DNA of 64,000 nucleotides from Clusia tigrina (taxonomy: Eukaryota; Arthropoda; Insecta; Diptera; Clusiidae), in assembly GCA_920105625.2 (NCBI GenBank), contig OV050030.1, forward strand, positions 219,154,325 through 219,218,324. The letters are read 5' to 3'. Within the stretch, counting starts at the first letter, position 1. Every line of letters begins with the position of its first letter. The notes beneath the pieces are model-generated. The model searched no databases. It saw only the letters and a list, made by a program, of their open reading frames with translations, and had not been told where the DNA came from. Positions 40,001 through 49,900 of the stretch are shown here, piece by piece. Made by a program: the position numbers and the translations under genes.

Positions 40001-42890
40001 TGTTTGATTTGGGACTCAAGGGTAGCATAGCTATGACCGATAGCTTAAATTGACAAGAGGCTCGAGTACTTTATAGTCACAAAATTTTGAGGTTTTCTGA
40101 CGGTCCAGTAAAAAGTTACAAGCATTTGATTGTTGCAAACTTTGATAGGTAGAGGACGCACCGTACAGAAGTTACGGCGATTTGAAGTTTTATCAGTGTT
40201 TGATTTGGAAAACAAGGGTAGCTTAGCTATGAGCGATAACTTTAATTGATAAGAGGCTCGAGTACTTTATTGTCAGGAAATTTCAAGATTTGATGACGTT
40301 ATAGTAAAAACTTACAAGCTTTTGATTGTTGCAAACTTCGATAGGTATAGGACGCACCGTATAGAAGTTAGCGCCATTTGAAGTTTTATCAGTGTTTTAT
40401 TTGGGACTCAAGAGTAGCATAGCTATGAGCGATAGCTTAAATTCATAAGCGGCTCGAGTACTTTTTTATCTCATAATTTCAAGGTTTTATGACGCTCCAG
40501 TAAAAAATTACAAGCATTTGAATGTTGCAAACTTTGATATATATATAGGACGCACCGTACAGAAGTTAGGGCGATTTGAAGTTTTATCAGTGTGTGATTT
40601 GGGACAAAGGGATAGCATAGCTATGAGCGATAACTTTAATTGATAAGAGGCTCGAGTACTTTATTGTCAGGAAATTTCAAGATTTTATGACGCTATAATA
40701 AAAACTTACAAGCTTTTGAATGTTGCAAACTTCGATAGGTATAGGACGCACCATATAGAAGTTAGGGCCGTTTGAAGTTTTATCAGTGTTTTATTTGGGA
40801 CTCAAGGGCAGCGTAGCTATGAGCGATAGCTTAAATTGATAAGAAGCTCGAGTACTTTACTGTCTCAAAATTTCAAGGTTTTATGACGCTCCAGTAAAAA
40901 GCTACAAGCCTTTGATGTTGCAAACTTTGATATATATAGGACGCATCGTACATAAGTTAGGGCCATTTGAAGTTTTATCAGTGCTTGATCTGGGACTCAA
41001 GGGTAGCATAGCTAAGAGCGATACATTTGATTGACACGAGGCACGAGTACTTTATTGTCACAAAATTTCAAGGTTTTATGACGCTCCAGTAAAAAGTTAC
41101 AAGCATTTGATTGTTGCAAACTTTAATAGGTATAGGAAGCACCGTATAGAAGTTAGGACCATTTGAAGTTTTATCAGTGTTTTCTTTGGGACTCAAGGGT
41201 AGCATAGCTATGAGCGAATGCTTAAATTGATAAGAGGCTCGAGTACTTTATTGTCACAAATTTATAAGATTTTGTGACGCTCCAGTAAAAAGTTACAAGC
41301 ATTTGAATGTTGCGAACTTTGATATGTGTAGGACGCACCATATAGAAGTTATGGCCATTTGAAGTTTTATCAGTGTTTGATTTGGGACTCAAGGGTAGCA
41401 TTGCAATGAGCGGTAGCTTAACCTGACAAGAGGCTCGAGTACTATATTGTCACAAAATTTCAATTTTTTTTGACGCTCCAGTTAAAATTTACTAGCATTC
41501 TAATGTTGCAAACTTTGATAGGTATAGGACACACCGTATAGAAGTTAGGGCCATTTGAAGTTTTATCAGTGTTTGATTTGGGACTCAAGGGTAGCATAGC
41601 TATGACCGATAGCTTAAATTGACAAGAGGCTCGAGTACTTTATAGTCACAAAATTTTGAGGTTTTCTGACGGTCCAGTAAAAAGTTACAAGCATTTGATT
41701 GTTGCAAACTTTGATAGGTAGAGGACGCACCGTACAGAAGTTACGGCGATTTGAAGTTTTATCAGTGTTTGATTTGGAAAACAAGGGTAGCTTAGCTATG
41801 AGCGATAACTTTAATTGATAAGAGGCTCGAGTACTTTATTGTCAGGAAATTTCAAGATTTGATGACGTTATAGTAAAAACTTACAAGCTTTTGATTGTTG
41901 CAAACTTCGATAGGTATAGGACGCACCGTATAGAAGTTAGCGCCATTTGAAGTTTTATCAGTGTTTTATTTGGGACTCAAGAGTAGCATAGCTATGAGCG
42001 ATAGCTTAAATTCATAAGCGGCTCGAGTACTTTTTTATCTCATAATTTCAAGGTTTTATGACGCTCCAGTAAAAAATTACAAGCATTTGAATGTTGCAAA
42101 CTTTGATATATATATAGGACGCACCGTACAGAAGTTAGGGCGATTTGAAGTTTTATCAGTGTGTGATTTGGGACAAAGGGATAGCATAGCTATGAGCGAT
42201 AACTTTAATTGATAAGAGGCTCGAGTACTTTATTGTCAGGAAATTTCAAGATTTTATGACGCTATAATAAAAACTTACAAGCTTTTGAATGTTGCAAACT
42301 TCGATAGGTATAGGACGCACCATATAGAAGTTAGGGCCGTTTGAAGTTTTATCAGTGTTTTATTTGGGACTCAAGGGCAGCGTAGCTATGAGCGATAGCT
42401 TAAATTGATAAGAAGCTCGAGTACTTTACTGTCTCAAAATTTCAAGGTTTTATGACGCTCCAGTAAAAAGCTACAAGCCTTTGATGTTGCAAACTTTGAT
42501 ATATATAGGACGCATCGTACATAAGTTAGGGCCATTTGAAGTTTTATCAGTGCTTGATCTGGGACTCAAGGGTAGCATAGCTAAGAGCGATACATTTGAT
42601 TGACACGAGGCACGAGTACTTTATTGTCACAAAATTTCAAGGTTTTATGACGCTCCAGTAAAAAGTTACAAGCATTTGATTGTTGCAAACTTTAATAGGT
42701 ATAGGAAGCACCGTATAGAAGTTAGGACCATTTGAAGTTTTATCAGTGTTTTCTTTGGGACTCAAGGGTAGCATAGCTATGAGCGAATGCTTAAATTGAT
42801 AAGAGGCTCGAGTACTTTATTGTCACAAATTTATAAGATTTTGTGACGCTCCAGTAAAAAGTTACAAGCATTTGAATGTTGCGAACTTTG
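31095..42890 (+). repeat. HOR domain: 2736-bp unit (14 monomers) with 1754- and 1569-bp derivatives
   Basis: The variant cattgcaatgagcgg marks one monomer per unit, at 32604, 35340, 37094, 39830 and 41399. The spacings are 2736, 1754, 2736 and 1569 bp (14, 9, 14 and 8 monomers). A gatatatatatagga monomer at 33310, 37800, 40536 and 42105 confirms the register and is absent from the 1754-bp unit. Copies are very similar, with shared rare features such as tcaatttttttttgacg, gaccgatagc and ttttttatctcataattt. Similarity to the unit can be followed leftward to about 30850, overlapping the previous domain. Confidence 0.9.
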
Positions 42891-44635
42891 ATATATGTAG
42901 GACGCACCGTATAGATGTTAGGGCCATTTGAAGTTTTAGCAGTGTTTAATTTGGGACTTAAAGTAAGCATAGCTATGAGCGATAGCTTAAATTGACAAGA
43001 GGCTCGAGTACTTTATAGCCAAGAAATTTTGAGGTTTTCTGACGCTCCATTAAAAAGTTACAAGCATTTGACTGTTGCAAACTTTGATAGGTAGAGGACG
43101 CACCGTACAGAAGTTACGGCGATTTGAAGTTTTATCAGTGTTTGATTTGGGACACAAGGGTAGCATAGCTACGAGCGATAACTTTAATTGACAAGAAGCT
43201 CGAGTACTTTATTGTCACAAAATGTCAAGGTTTTATGACGCTCCAGTAAGCATTTGATTGTTGCAAACTTTGATAGGTATAGGACGGACCATATAAAAGT
43301 TAGGGCCGTTTCAAGATTTATCAGTGTTTTATTCTCAAGGGTAGCATAGCTATGAGCGATAGCTTAAATTGATAAGAGGCACGAATACTTTATTGTCACA
43401 AAATTTCAAGGTTTTATGACGCTCCAGTAAAAAGTTACAAGCATTTGATAGTTGCAAACTTTGATATGTGTAGGACGCACCGTATAGAAGTTAGGACCAT
43501 TTGAAGCTTTATCCGTGTTTTATTTGGGACTCAATTGTAGCATAGCTATGAGCAATAGCTTAAATTGACAAGAGGCTCGAGTACTTTATAGTCACAAAAT
43601 TTTTAGGTTTTCTGACGCTTCAGTAAAAAGTTACGAGCATTTGATTGTTGCAAACTTGGATAGGTAGAGGAAGCACCGTACAGAAGTTAGGGCGATTTGA
43701 AGTTTTATTAGTGTTTGATTTGGGACACAAAGGTAGCATAACTATGAGCGATAATTTTAATTGACAAGAGGCTCGAGTACTTTATTGTCACAAAATTTCA
43801 AGGTTTTATGACGCTTCAGTAAGCATTTGAATTTTGCATATTTGATATGTGTAGGACGCACCGTGTAGAAGTTAGGACCATTTGAAATTTTATCAGTGTT
43901 TTATTTGGGACTCAAGGGTAGCATAGCTAAGAGCGATACATTTGATTGACAAGAGGCACGAGTACTTTATTGTCACAAAATTTCAAGTTTTTATGACGCT
44001 CCAGTAAAAAGTTACAAGCATTTGAATGTTGCAAACTTTGATAGGTATAGGAAGCACCGTATAGAAGTTAGGACCATTTGAAGTTTTATCAGTGTTTTAT
44101 TTGGGACTCAAGGGTAGCATAGCTATGAGCGATAACTTAAATTGATAAGAGGCTCGAGTACTTTATTGTCACAAAATTTCAAGATTTTGTGACGCTGCAG
44201 TAAAAAGTTACAAGTATTTGAATGCTGCAAACTTTAATTGGTGTAGGATGCACCGTATAGATGTTAGGGCCATTTGAAGTTTTAGGAGTGTTTGATTTGT
44301 GACTCAAGGGTAGCATAGTTATGAGCGATAGCTTAAATTGATAAGAGGCTGGAGTAATTTATTGTCACAAAATTTCAATGTTTTATGACGCTCCAGTAAA
44401 AAGTTACAAGCAATTGAATGTTGCAAACTTTGATAGCTGTAGGACGCACCTTATATAAGTTAAGGCCATATGAAGTTTTATCAGTGTTTGAATTGTGACT
44501 CAAGGGTAGCATAGCTATGAGCGATAGCTTAAATTGATAAGAGGTTCGAGCACTTTATTGTCTCAAAATTTTAAGGTTTTATGACGCTCCAGTAAAAAAT
44601 TACAAGCATTTGAATGATGCAAACTTTCATATATA
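42891..44635 (+). repeat. Diverged satellite monomers left of the mariner
   Basis: Monomers here carry scattered private substitutions and show no clear higher-order period. Shortened copies are present, for example near 43330 where tgttttattctcaaggg lacks the usual ttgggac. The last bases, ctttcatata followed by the TA target site, are a monomer broken by the transposon. No gene is present. Confidence 0.8.
44634..44635. other. TA target-site copy, left
   Basis: This TA abuts the left inverted repeat and is matched by TA at 45569..45570. Duplication of TA is the rule for Tc1/mariner insertion. Confidence 0.8.
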
Positions 44636-44664
44636 CGAGGTGTGATAAAAAAAGAACCGTTATT
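44636..44664 (+). repeat. Mariner terminal inverted repeat, left (3' side of transposase)
   Basis: The repeat begins CGAGGTGTGAT and ends AACCGTTATT. It matches the reverse complement of 45540..45568 at 26 of 29 positions, and the three mismatches all lie in the central A-rich part. This is the likely transposase binding site. Confidence 0.92.
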
Positions 44665-44690
44665 GTGTGATCAAAAAATAAAGTATTTAT

Positions 44691-45366
44691 TTATTCATCA
44701 ACAACTATCTTGTCCCCTTTAATGTAATTCCCCTCAGATGTAATACACTTATGCCAGCATTTTTTTCAATCCTCGAAACACTTCTGAAACGCTTTTTTTG
44801 GTATCATCAACAGCTCCTGTTTCGATTTTGCTTTTATCTCTCAATCGTAGCAAAACGCTTTCCTTTCATCGGTGTCTTCAGTTTTGGAAAGAGGAAAAAG
44901 GCAGCGGGGGCCAAGTCCGGTGAATACGGTGGTTAAGGCATGATAACGGTTTTGTTTTTGGCCAAAAACAGCTCCTGAGCGATGTCCATGCGACGTTGTT
45001 TTTGCTCAAAATTTAGCAATTTTGGAACAATCTTCGTTTCATGCCTAAAAAATCCGTAAAAATTGCTTGGCATGAGCCGAACGATATGCCAACATCATCT
45101 GCAGCCTCTCTGATAGTGATTTGACGATTATCCAAATTCATTTTCTTCACTGCGTCAATGTTTTCATCGGTTGTTGACGTGTTCGGGCGACCAGGACGAG
45201 CATCGTCATTGACATCTTCTCGGCCTTCCTTAAACCGGTTATACCACAATTTAACTTGTGTTCTGCTCATAGTAGACTCGCCAAAGGCCTAAGTCAACAT
45301 TCCAAATGTCCTTGCGCTTTTAATTTAATTTTTTACACAAAACTGAATACAGTTTCTTTGATCCAT
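44691..45366 (-). pseudogene. Mariner transposase pseudogene
   Basis: An intact mariner transposase (about 345 residues) pairs an N-terminal helix-turn-helix DNA-binding region with a DD34D catalytic domain and performs cut-and-paste transposition. Reading leftward from an ATG at 45366: MDQRNCIQFCVKN, a stop at 45325..45327, a second stop at 45289..45291, then the DNA-binding part with SRTQVKLWYNRFKEGRED and DEN..AVKKM (45013..45270). A frameshift and small deletion follow GMKR near 45025. The frame then resumes with KLLNFEQKQRRMDIAQEL, and near 44965..44971 it jumps directly to FLAKNKTVIMP. This removes about 115-120 residues, including the first two catalytic aspartates. A stop at 44933..44935 precedes PPYSPDLAP. 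The third catalytic aspartate is replaced by alanine (codon 44900..44902, APAAFFLF where the family has a D). Another frameshift lies near 44838 and a TGA replaces Trp at 44766..44768. The ancestral stop is at 44691..44693. The gene is dead. Confidence 0.93.
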
Positions 45367-45539
45367 TTTTTTCGAATAGTACAAAATCGAAAAGCTCACC
45401 AAAACACGACTAACCTTTTTATCTGTCAAAAACAAACTGACAATCCAAAATGGTTGGTATTGCCAACATATATAACAGACATGTGTACCAACATAAAAAA
45501 CAAAAAAGCGAACATCGCACATACTCAAGAAAAGATGAA

Positions 45540-45568
45540 AATAACGGTTATCTTTTAATCACACCTCG
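45540..45568 (-). repeat. Mariner terminal inverted repeat, right (5' side of transposase)
   Basis: Read on the minus strand it begins CGAGGTGTGAT and ends AACCGTTATT, pairing with 44636..44664. The transposase ATG lies about 170 bp inside it, the usual arrangement for mariner 5' ends. Confidence 0.92.
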
Positions 45569-45570
45569 TA
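45569..45570. other. TA target-site copy, right
   Basis: This TA abuts the right inverted repeat. Satellite sequence resumes as cagaagttagg, so about 12 bases of the monomer between the two flanks (ggacgcaccgta) are absent at the insertion site. Confidence 0.75.
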
Positions 45571-46340
45571 CAGAAGTTAGGGCTATTTGAAGTTTTATCA
45601 ATCTTTGATTTGTGAGTCAAGGGTAGCATATTTATGAGCGATAGCTTAAATTGATAAGAGGCTGGAGTAATTTATTGTCACAGAATTTCAAGGTTTTATT
45701 ACGCTCCAGTAAAAAGTTACTAGCATTTGATTGTTGCAGACTTTGATAGGTATAGGACGCAGCGTATAGAAGTTAGGGCCATTTGAAGTTTTATCAGTGT
45801 TTGATTTGGGACTCAAGGGTAGCATAGCTATGAGCGATAGCTTAAATTGATAAAAGGCTCGAGTACTTTATTGTCTACAAATTTCAAGGTTTTATGACAC
45901 TCCAGTAAAAAATTACAAGCATTTGAATGTTGCAAACTTTGATATATATAGGACGCACCGTACAGAAGTTAGGGCCATTTGAAGTTTCATCAGTGTTTGA
46001 TTTGGGACTCAAGGGTAGCAGTGCTATGAGCGGTAGCTTAAACTGACAAGAGGCTCGAGTACTTTATTGTCACAAAATTTCAAGGTTTTTTGACGCTCCA
46101 GTTAAAAGTTACTAGTATTTTAATGTTGCAAACTTTGATAGGTATAAGCTGCACCGTATAAAAGTTAGGACCATTTGAACTTTTATCAGTGTTTGATTTT
46201 GGAGTCAAGGGTAGCATAGCTATGAGCGATAGCTTAAATTAATAAAAGGCACGAGTACTTTATTGTCACAAAATTTCAAGTTTTTATTATGCTCCAATAA
46301 AAAGTTGCAAGCATTTGATTGTTGCAAACTTTCATACGTG

Positions 46341-46390
46341 TAAGACGCACCGTATAGAAGACGCACCGTAAAGAAGTTACAAGCATTTGA
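46341..46390 (+). repeat. Rearranged chimeric monomer
   Basis: The sequence reads aagacgcaccgtatagaagacgcaccgtaaagaag and then goes straight to ttacaagcatttgaatg. The segment agacgcaccgta is duplicated in tandem. The usual stretch of about 125 bases between gaagtta(ggg) and (aaaa)gttacaagc is missing, joined at the shared gtta. Confidence 0.8.
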
Positions 46391-46989
46391 ATGTTGAAAA
46401 GTTTGATAGGTGTAGGACGCACCGTATAGAACCTAGGGCAATTTGAAGTTTTATCAGTGTTTGACTTGGGACTCAAGAGTAGCATAGCTATGAGTGATAG
46501 CTTAAATTGACAAGAGGCTCGAGTACTTTATTGTCACAAAATTTCAAGATTTTTTTGCGCTCCAGTAAAAAGTTGCAAGCATTTGATTGTTGCAAACTTT
46601 GATAGGTGTAAGACGCACCGTATGGAAGTTAGGGCCATTTGAAGCTTTATCAGTGTTTGATTTGCGACTCAAGGGTAGCATAGCTATGAGCGATAGCTTC
46701 AATTGATGAGGCTCGAGTACTTTATTGTCATCAAATTTCAAGGTTTTATGACTCCTCCAGTAAAAAGTTACAAGCAGTTGATTGTTGCAAACTTTGATAG
46801 GTGTAGGACGCACCGTATAGAAGTTAGGGCCATTTGAAGTTTTATCAGTGTTTGATTTGGGACTCAAGGGTGGCATAGCTATGAGTGATAGCTTAAATTG
46901 ACAAGAGGCTCGAGAATTTTATTGTCACAAAATATCAAGATTTTATGACGTTCCAGTAAAAAGTTACAAGCATTTGAATGTTGAAAAGT

Positions 46990-49900
46990 TTGATAGGTGT
47001 AGGACGCACCGTATAGAAGTTAGGGCAATTTGAAGTTTTATCAGTGTTTGACTTGGGACTCAAGAGTAGCATAGCTATGAGTGATAGCTTAAATTGACAA
47101 GAGGCTCGAGCACTTTATTGTCACAAAATTTCAAGATTTTATTGCGCTCCAGTAAAAAGTTGCAAGCATTTGATTGTTGCAAACTTTGATAGGTGTAAGA
47201 CGCACCGTATGGAAGTTAGGGCCATTTGAAGCTTTATCAGTGTTTGATTTGGGACTCAAGGGTAGCATAGCTATGAGCGATAGCTTCAATTGATGAAGCT
47301 CGAGTACTTTTATTGTCATCAAATTTCAAGGTTTTTATGACACTCCAGTAAAAAGTTACAAGCAGTTGATTGTTGCAAACTTTGATAGGTGTAGGACGCA
47401 CCGTATAGAAGTTAGGGCCATTTGAAGTTTATCAGTGCTTGATTTGGGACTCAAGGGGAGCATAGCTCTGAGCCATAGCTTAAATTGATAAGAGGCTCGA
47501 GTACACTATTGTCACCAAATTTCAAGCTTTTATGACGCTCCAGTAAAAAGTTACAAGCATTTGATTGTTGCAAACTTTGATAGGTATAGGACGCACCCTA
47601 TAGAAATTAGGGCCATTTGAAGTTTTAGCAGTGGTTGATTTGGGACTCAAGGGCAGCATAGCTATGAGTCAATAGCTTAAATTGACAAGAGGCTCGAGTA
47701 CTTTATTGTCACAAAATTTCAAGATTTTATGACGCTCCAGTAAAAAGTTACAAGCATTTTATTGTTGCCAACTTTGATAGGTATAGGACGCACCGTATAG
47801 AAGTTAGGGCCATTTGAAGTTTTATCAGTCTTTGATTTGGGACTCAAGGGTGGCATAGCTATGAGTGATAGCTTAAATTGACAAGAGGCTCGAGAATTTT
47901 ATTGTCACAAAATTTCAAGATTTTATGACGTTCCAGTAAAAAGTTACAAGCATTTGATTGTTGCAAACTTTGATAGGTACAGGACGCACCGTGTAGAAGT
48001 TAGGGTCATTTGAAGTTTTATCAGTGTTTGATTTGGGACTCAAGGGTTGCATAGCTATGAGCGAAAGCTTAAATTGATAAGAGGCTCGAGTACTTTATTG
48101 TTACAAAATTTCAAGGTTTTATTACGCTCCAGTAAAAAGTTGCAAGCATTTGATTGTTGCAAACGATGATAGGTGTAAAACGCACCGTTTAGAAGTTAGG
48201 CAAAACTTTGAGTTTTATCAGTGTTTGATTTGGGACTCAAGGGTAGCACAGCTATAAGCGATAGCTTCAATTGATGAGGCTCAAGTACTTTATTGTCATC
48301 AAATTTCAAGGTTTTATGACGCTCCAGTAAAAAGTTACAAGCATTTGATTGTTGCAAATTTTGATAGGTGTAGGACGCACCGTATAGAAGTTAGGGCCAT
48401 TTGAAGTTTATCAGTGCTTGATTTGGGACTCAAGGGTAGCATAGCTCTGAGCCATAGCTTAAATTGATAAGAGGCTCGAGTACTTTATTGTCACCAAATT
48501 TCAAGCTTTTATGACGCTCCAGCAAAAAGTTACAAGCATTTGATTTTTGCAAACTTTGATAGGTGGCGGACGCACAGTATAGAAGTTAGGGCCATTTGAA
48601 GTTTTATCAGTGTTTGATTTGGGACTCCAGGGTAGCATAGCTATGAGCGATAGCTTAAATTGATGAGGCTCGAGTACTTTATTGACATCAAATTTCAAGG
48701 TTTTATGACGCTCCAGTAAAAAGTTACAAGCATTTGATTGTTGCGAACTTTGATAGGTGTACGACACACCGTATAGAAGTTAGGGCCATTTGAAGTTTAT
48801 CAGTGTTTGATTTGGGACTCAAGGGTAGCATTGACATGAGGGATAGCTTAAATTTACAAGAGGTTCGAGTACTTTATTGTCACAAAATTTCAAGATTTTA
48901 TGACGCTCCAGTAAAAAGTTACAAGCATTTGATTGTTGCCAACTTTGATAGGTATAGGACGCACCGTATAGAAGTTAGGGTCATTTAAAGGTTTATCAGT
49001 TTGATTTGGGACTCAAGGGTAGCATATCTATGAGCGATATCTTAAATTGATAAGAGGCTCGAGTAGTTTATTGTCATCAAATTTCAAGGTTTTATGACGC
49101 TCCAGTAAAAAGTTACAAGCAGTTGATTGTTGCAAACTTTGATAGGTGTAAGACGCAAAGTATAGAAGTTAGGGCCATTTGAAGTTTTATCAGTGTTTGA
49201 TTTGGGACTCAAGGGTAGCATAGCTATGAGCGATAGCTTCAATTTATGATGCTCGAGTACTTTATTGTCATCAAATTTCAAGGTTTTATGACGCTCCAGT
49301 AAAAATTACAAGCAGTTGATTGTTGCAAACTTTGATAGGTGTAGGACGCACCGTATAGAAGTTAGGGCCATTTGAAGTTTTATCAGTGTTTGATTTGGGA
49401 CTCAAGGGTAGCATAGCTATGAGCGATAGCTTCAATTGATGAGGCTCGAGTACTTTATTGTCATCAAATTTCAAGGTTTTATGACGCTCCAGTAAAAAGT
49501 TACAAGCAGTTGATTGTTGCAAACTTTGATACGTGTAGGATACACCGTATAGAAGTTAGGGCCATTTGAAGTTTTTCAGTGTTTGATTTGGGACTCCAGG
49601 GTAGCATAGCTATGAGCGATAGCTTAAATTGATAAGAAGATTGAGTACTTTATTGTCACCAAATTTCAAGTCTTTATGACGCTCCAGTAAAAAGTTACAA
49701 GCATTTGATTGTTGCCAACTTTGATAGGTATAGGATGCACCGTATAAAAATTAGGGCCATTTGAAGTTTTATCAGTGGTTGATTTGGGACTCAAGGATAG
49801 CATAGCTATGAGTCAATAGCTTAAATTGAAAAGAGGCTCGAGTACTTTATATTCACAAAATTTCAAGAGTTTATGACGCTCCAGTAAAAAGTTACAAGCA

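Larger units (their letters stand above)
44636..45568 (-). mobile_element. Defective mariner-family DNA transposon, internally deleted (933 bp)
   Basis: The element is bounded by 29-bp terminal inverted repeats that match at 26 positions and is flanked by TA dinucleotides. Between them, on the minus strand, lie the remains of one mariner transposase gene. The length is 933 bp, against about 1.3 kb for intact mariners. The shortfall is explained mainly by an internal deletion of about 350 bp in the transposase. Its base composition and content are unlike the satellite, and it is the only such copy in the window. It cannot move by itself, though its intact-looking ends might be mobilised by an active relative. 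Mariner is known; the subfamily is not assigned here. Confidence 0.95.
45569..46989 (+). repeat. Diverged satellite monomers right of the mariner
   Basis: The flank resumes in mid-monomer and continues with individually diverged monomers and no clear unit. A rearranged monomer lies at 46341..46390. From about 46500 the monomers take on the variants of the next domain, such as atgaggctcgag and tcatcaaatttc. Confidence 0.8.

Noticed and set aside
44751..45558. Plus-strand frames at 44751..44936 and 45256..45558 and a 67-codon minus-strand frame at 45325..45528
   Set aside because: The first two are antisense to the mariner transposase remnant. The third only carries the first 13 transposase residues at its end, the rest being 5' non-coding sequence of the element.
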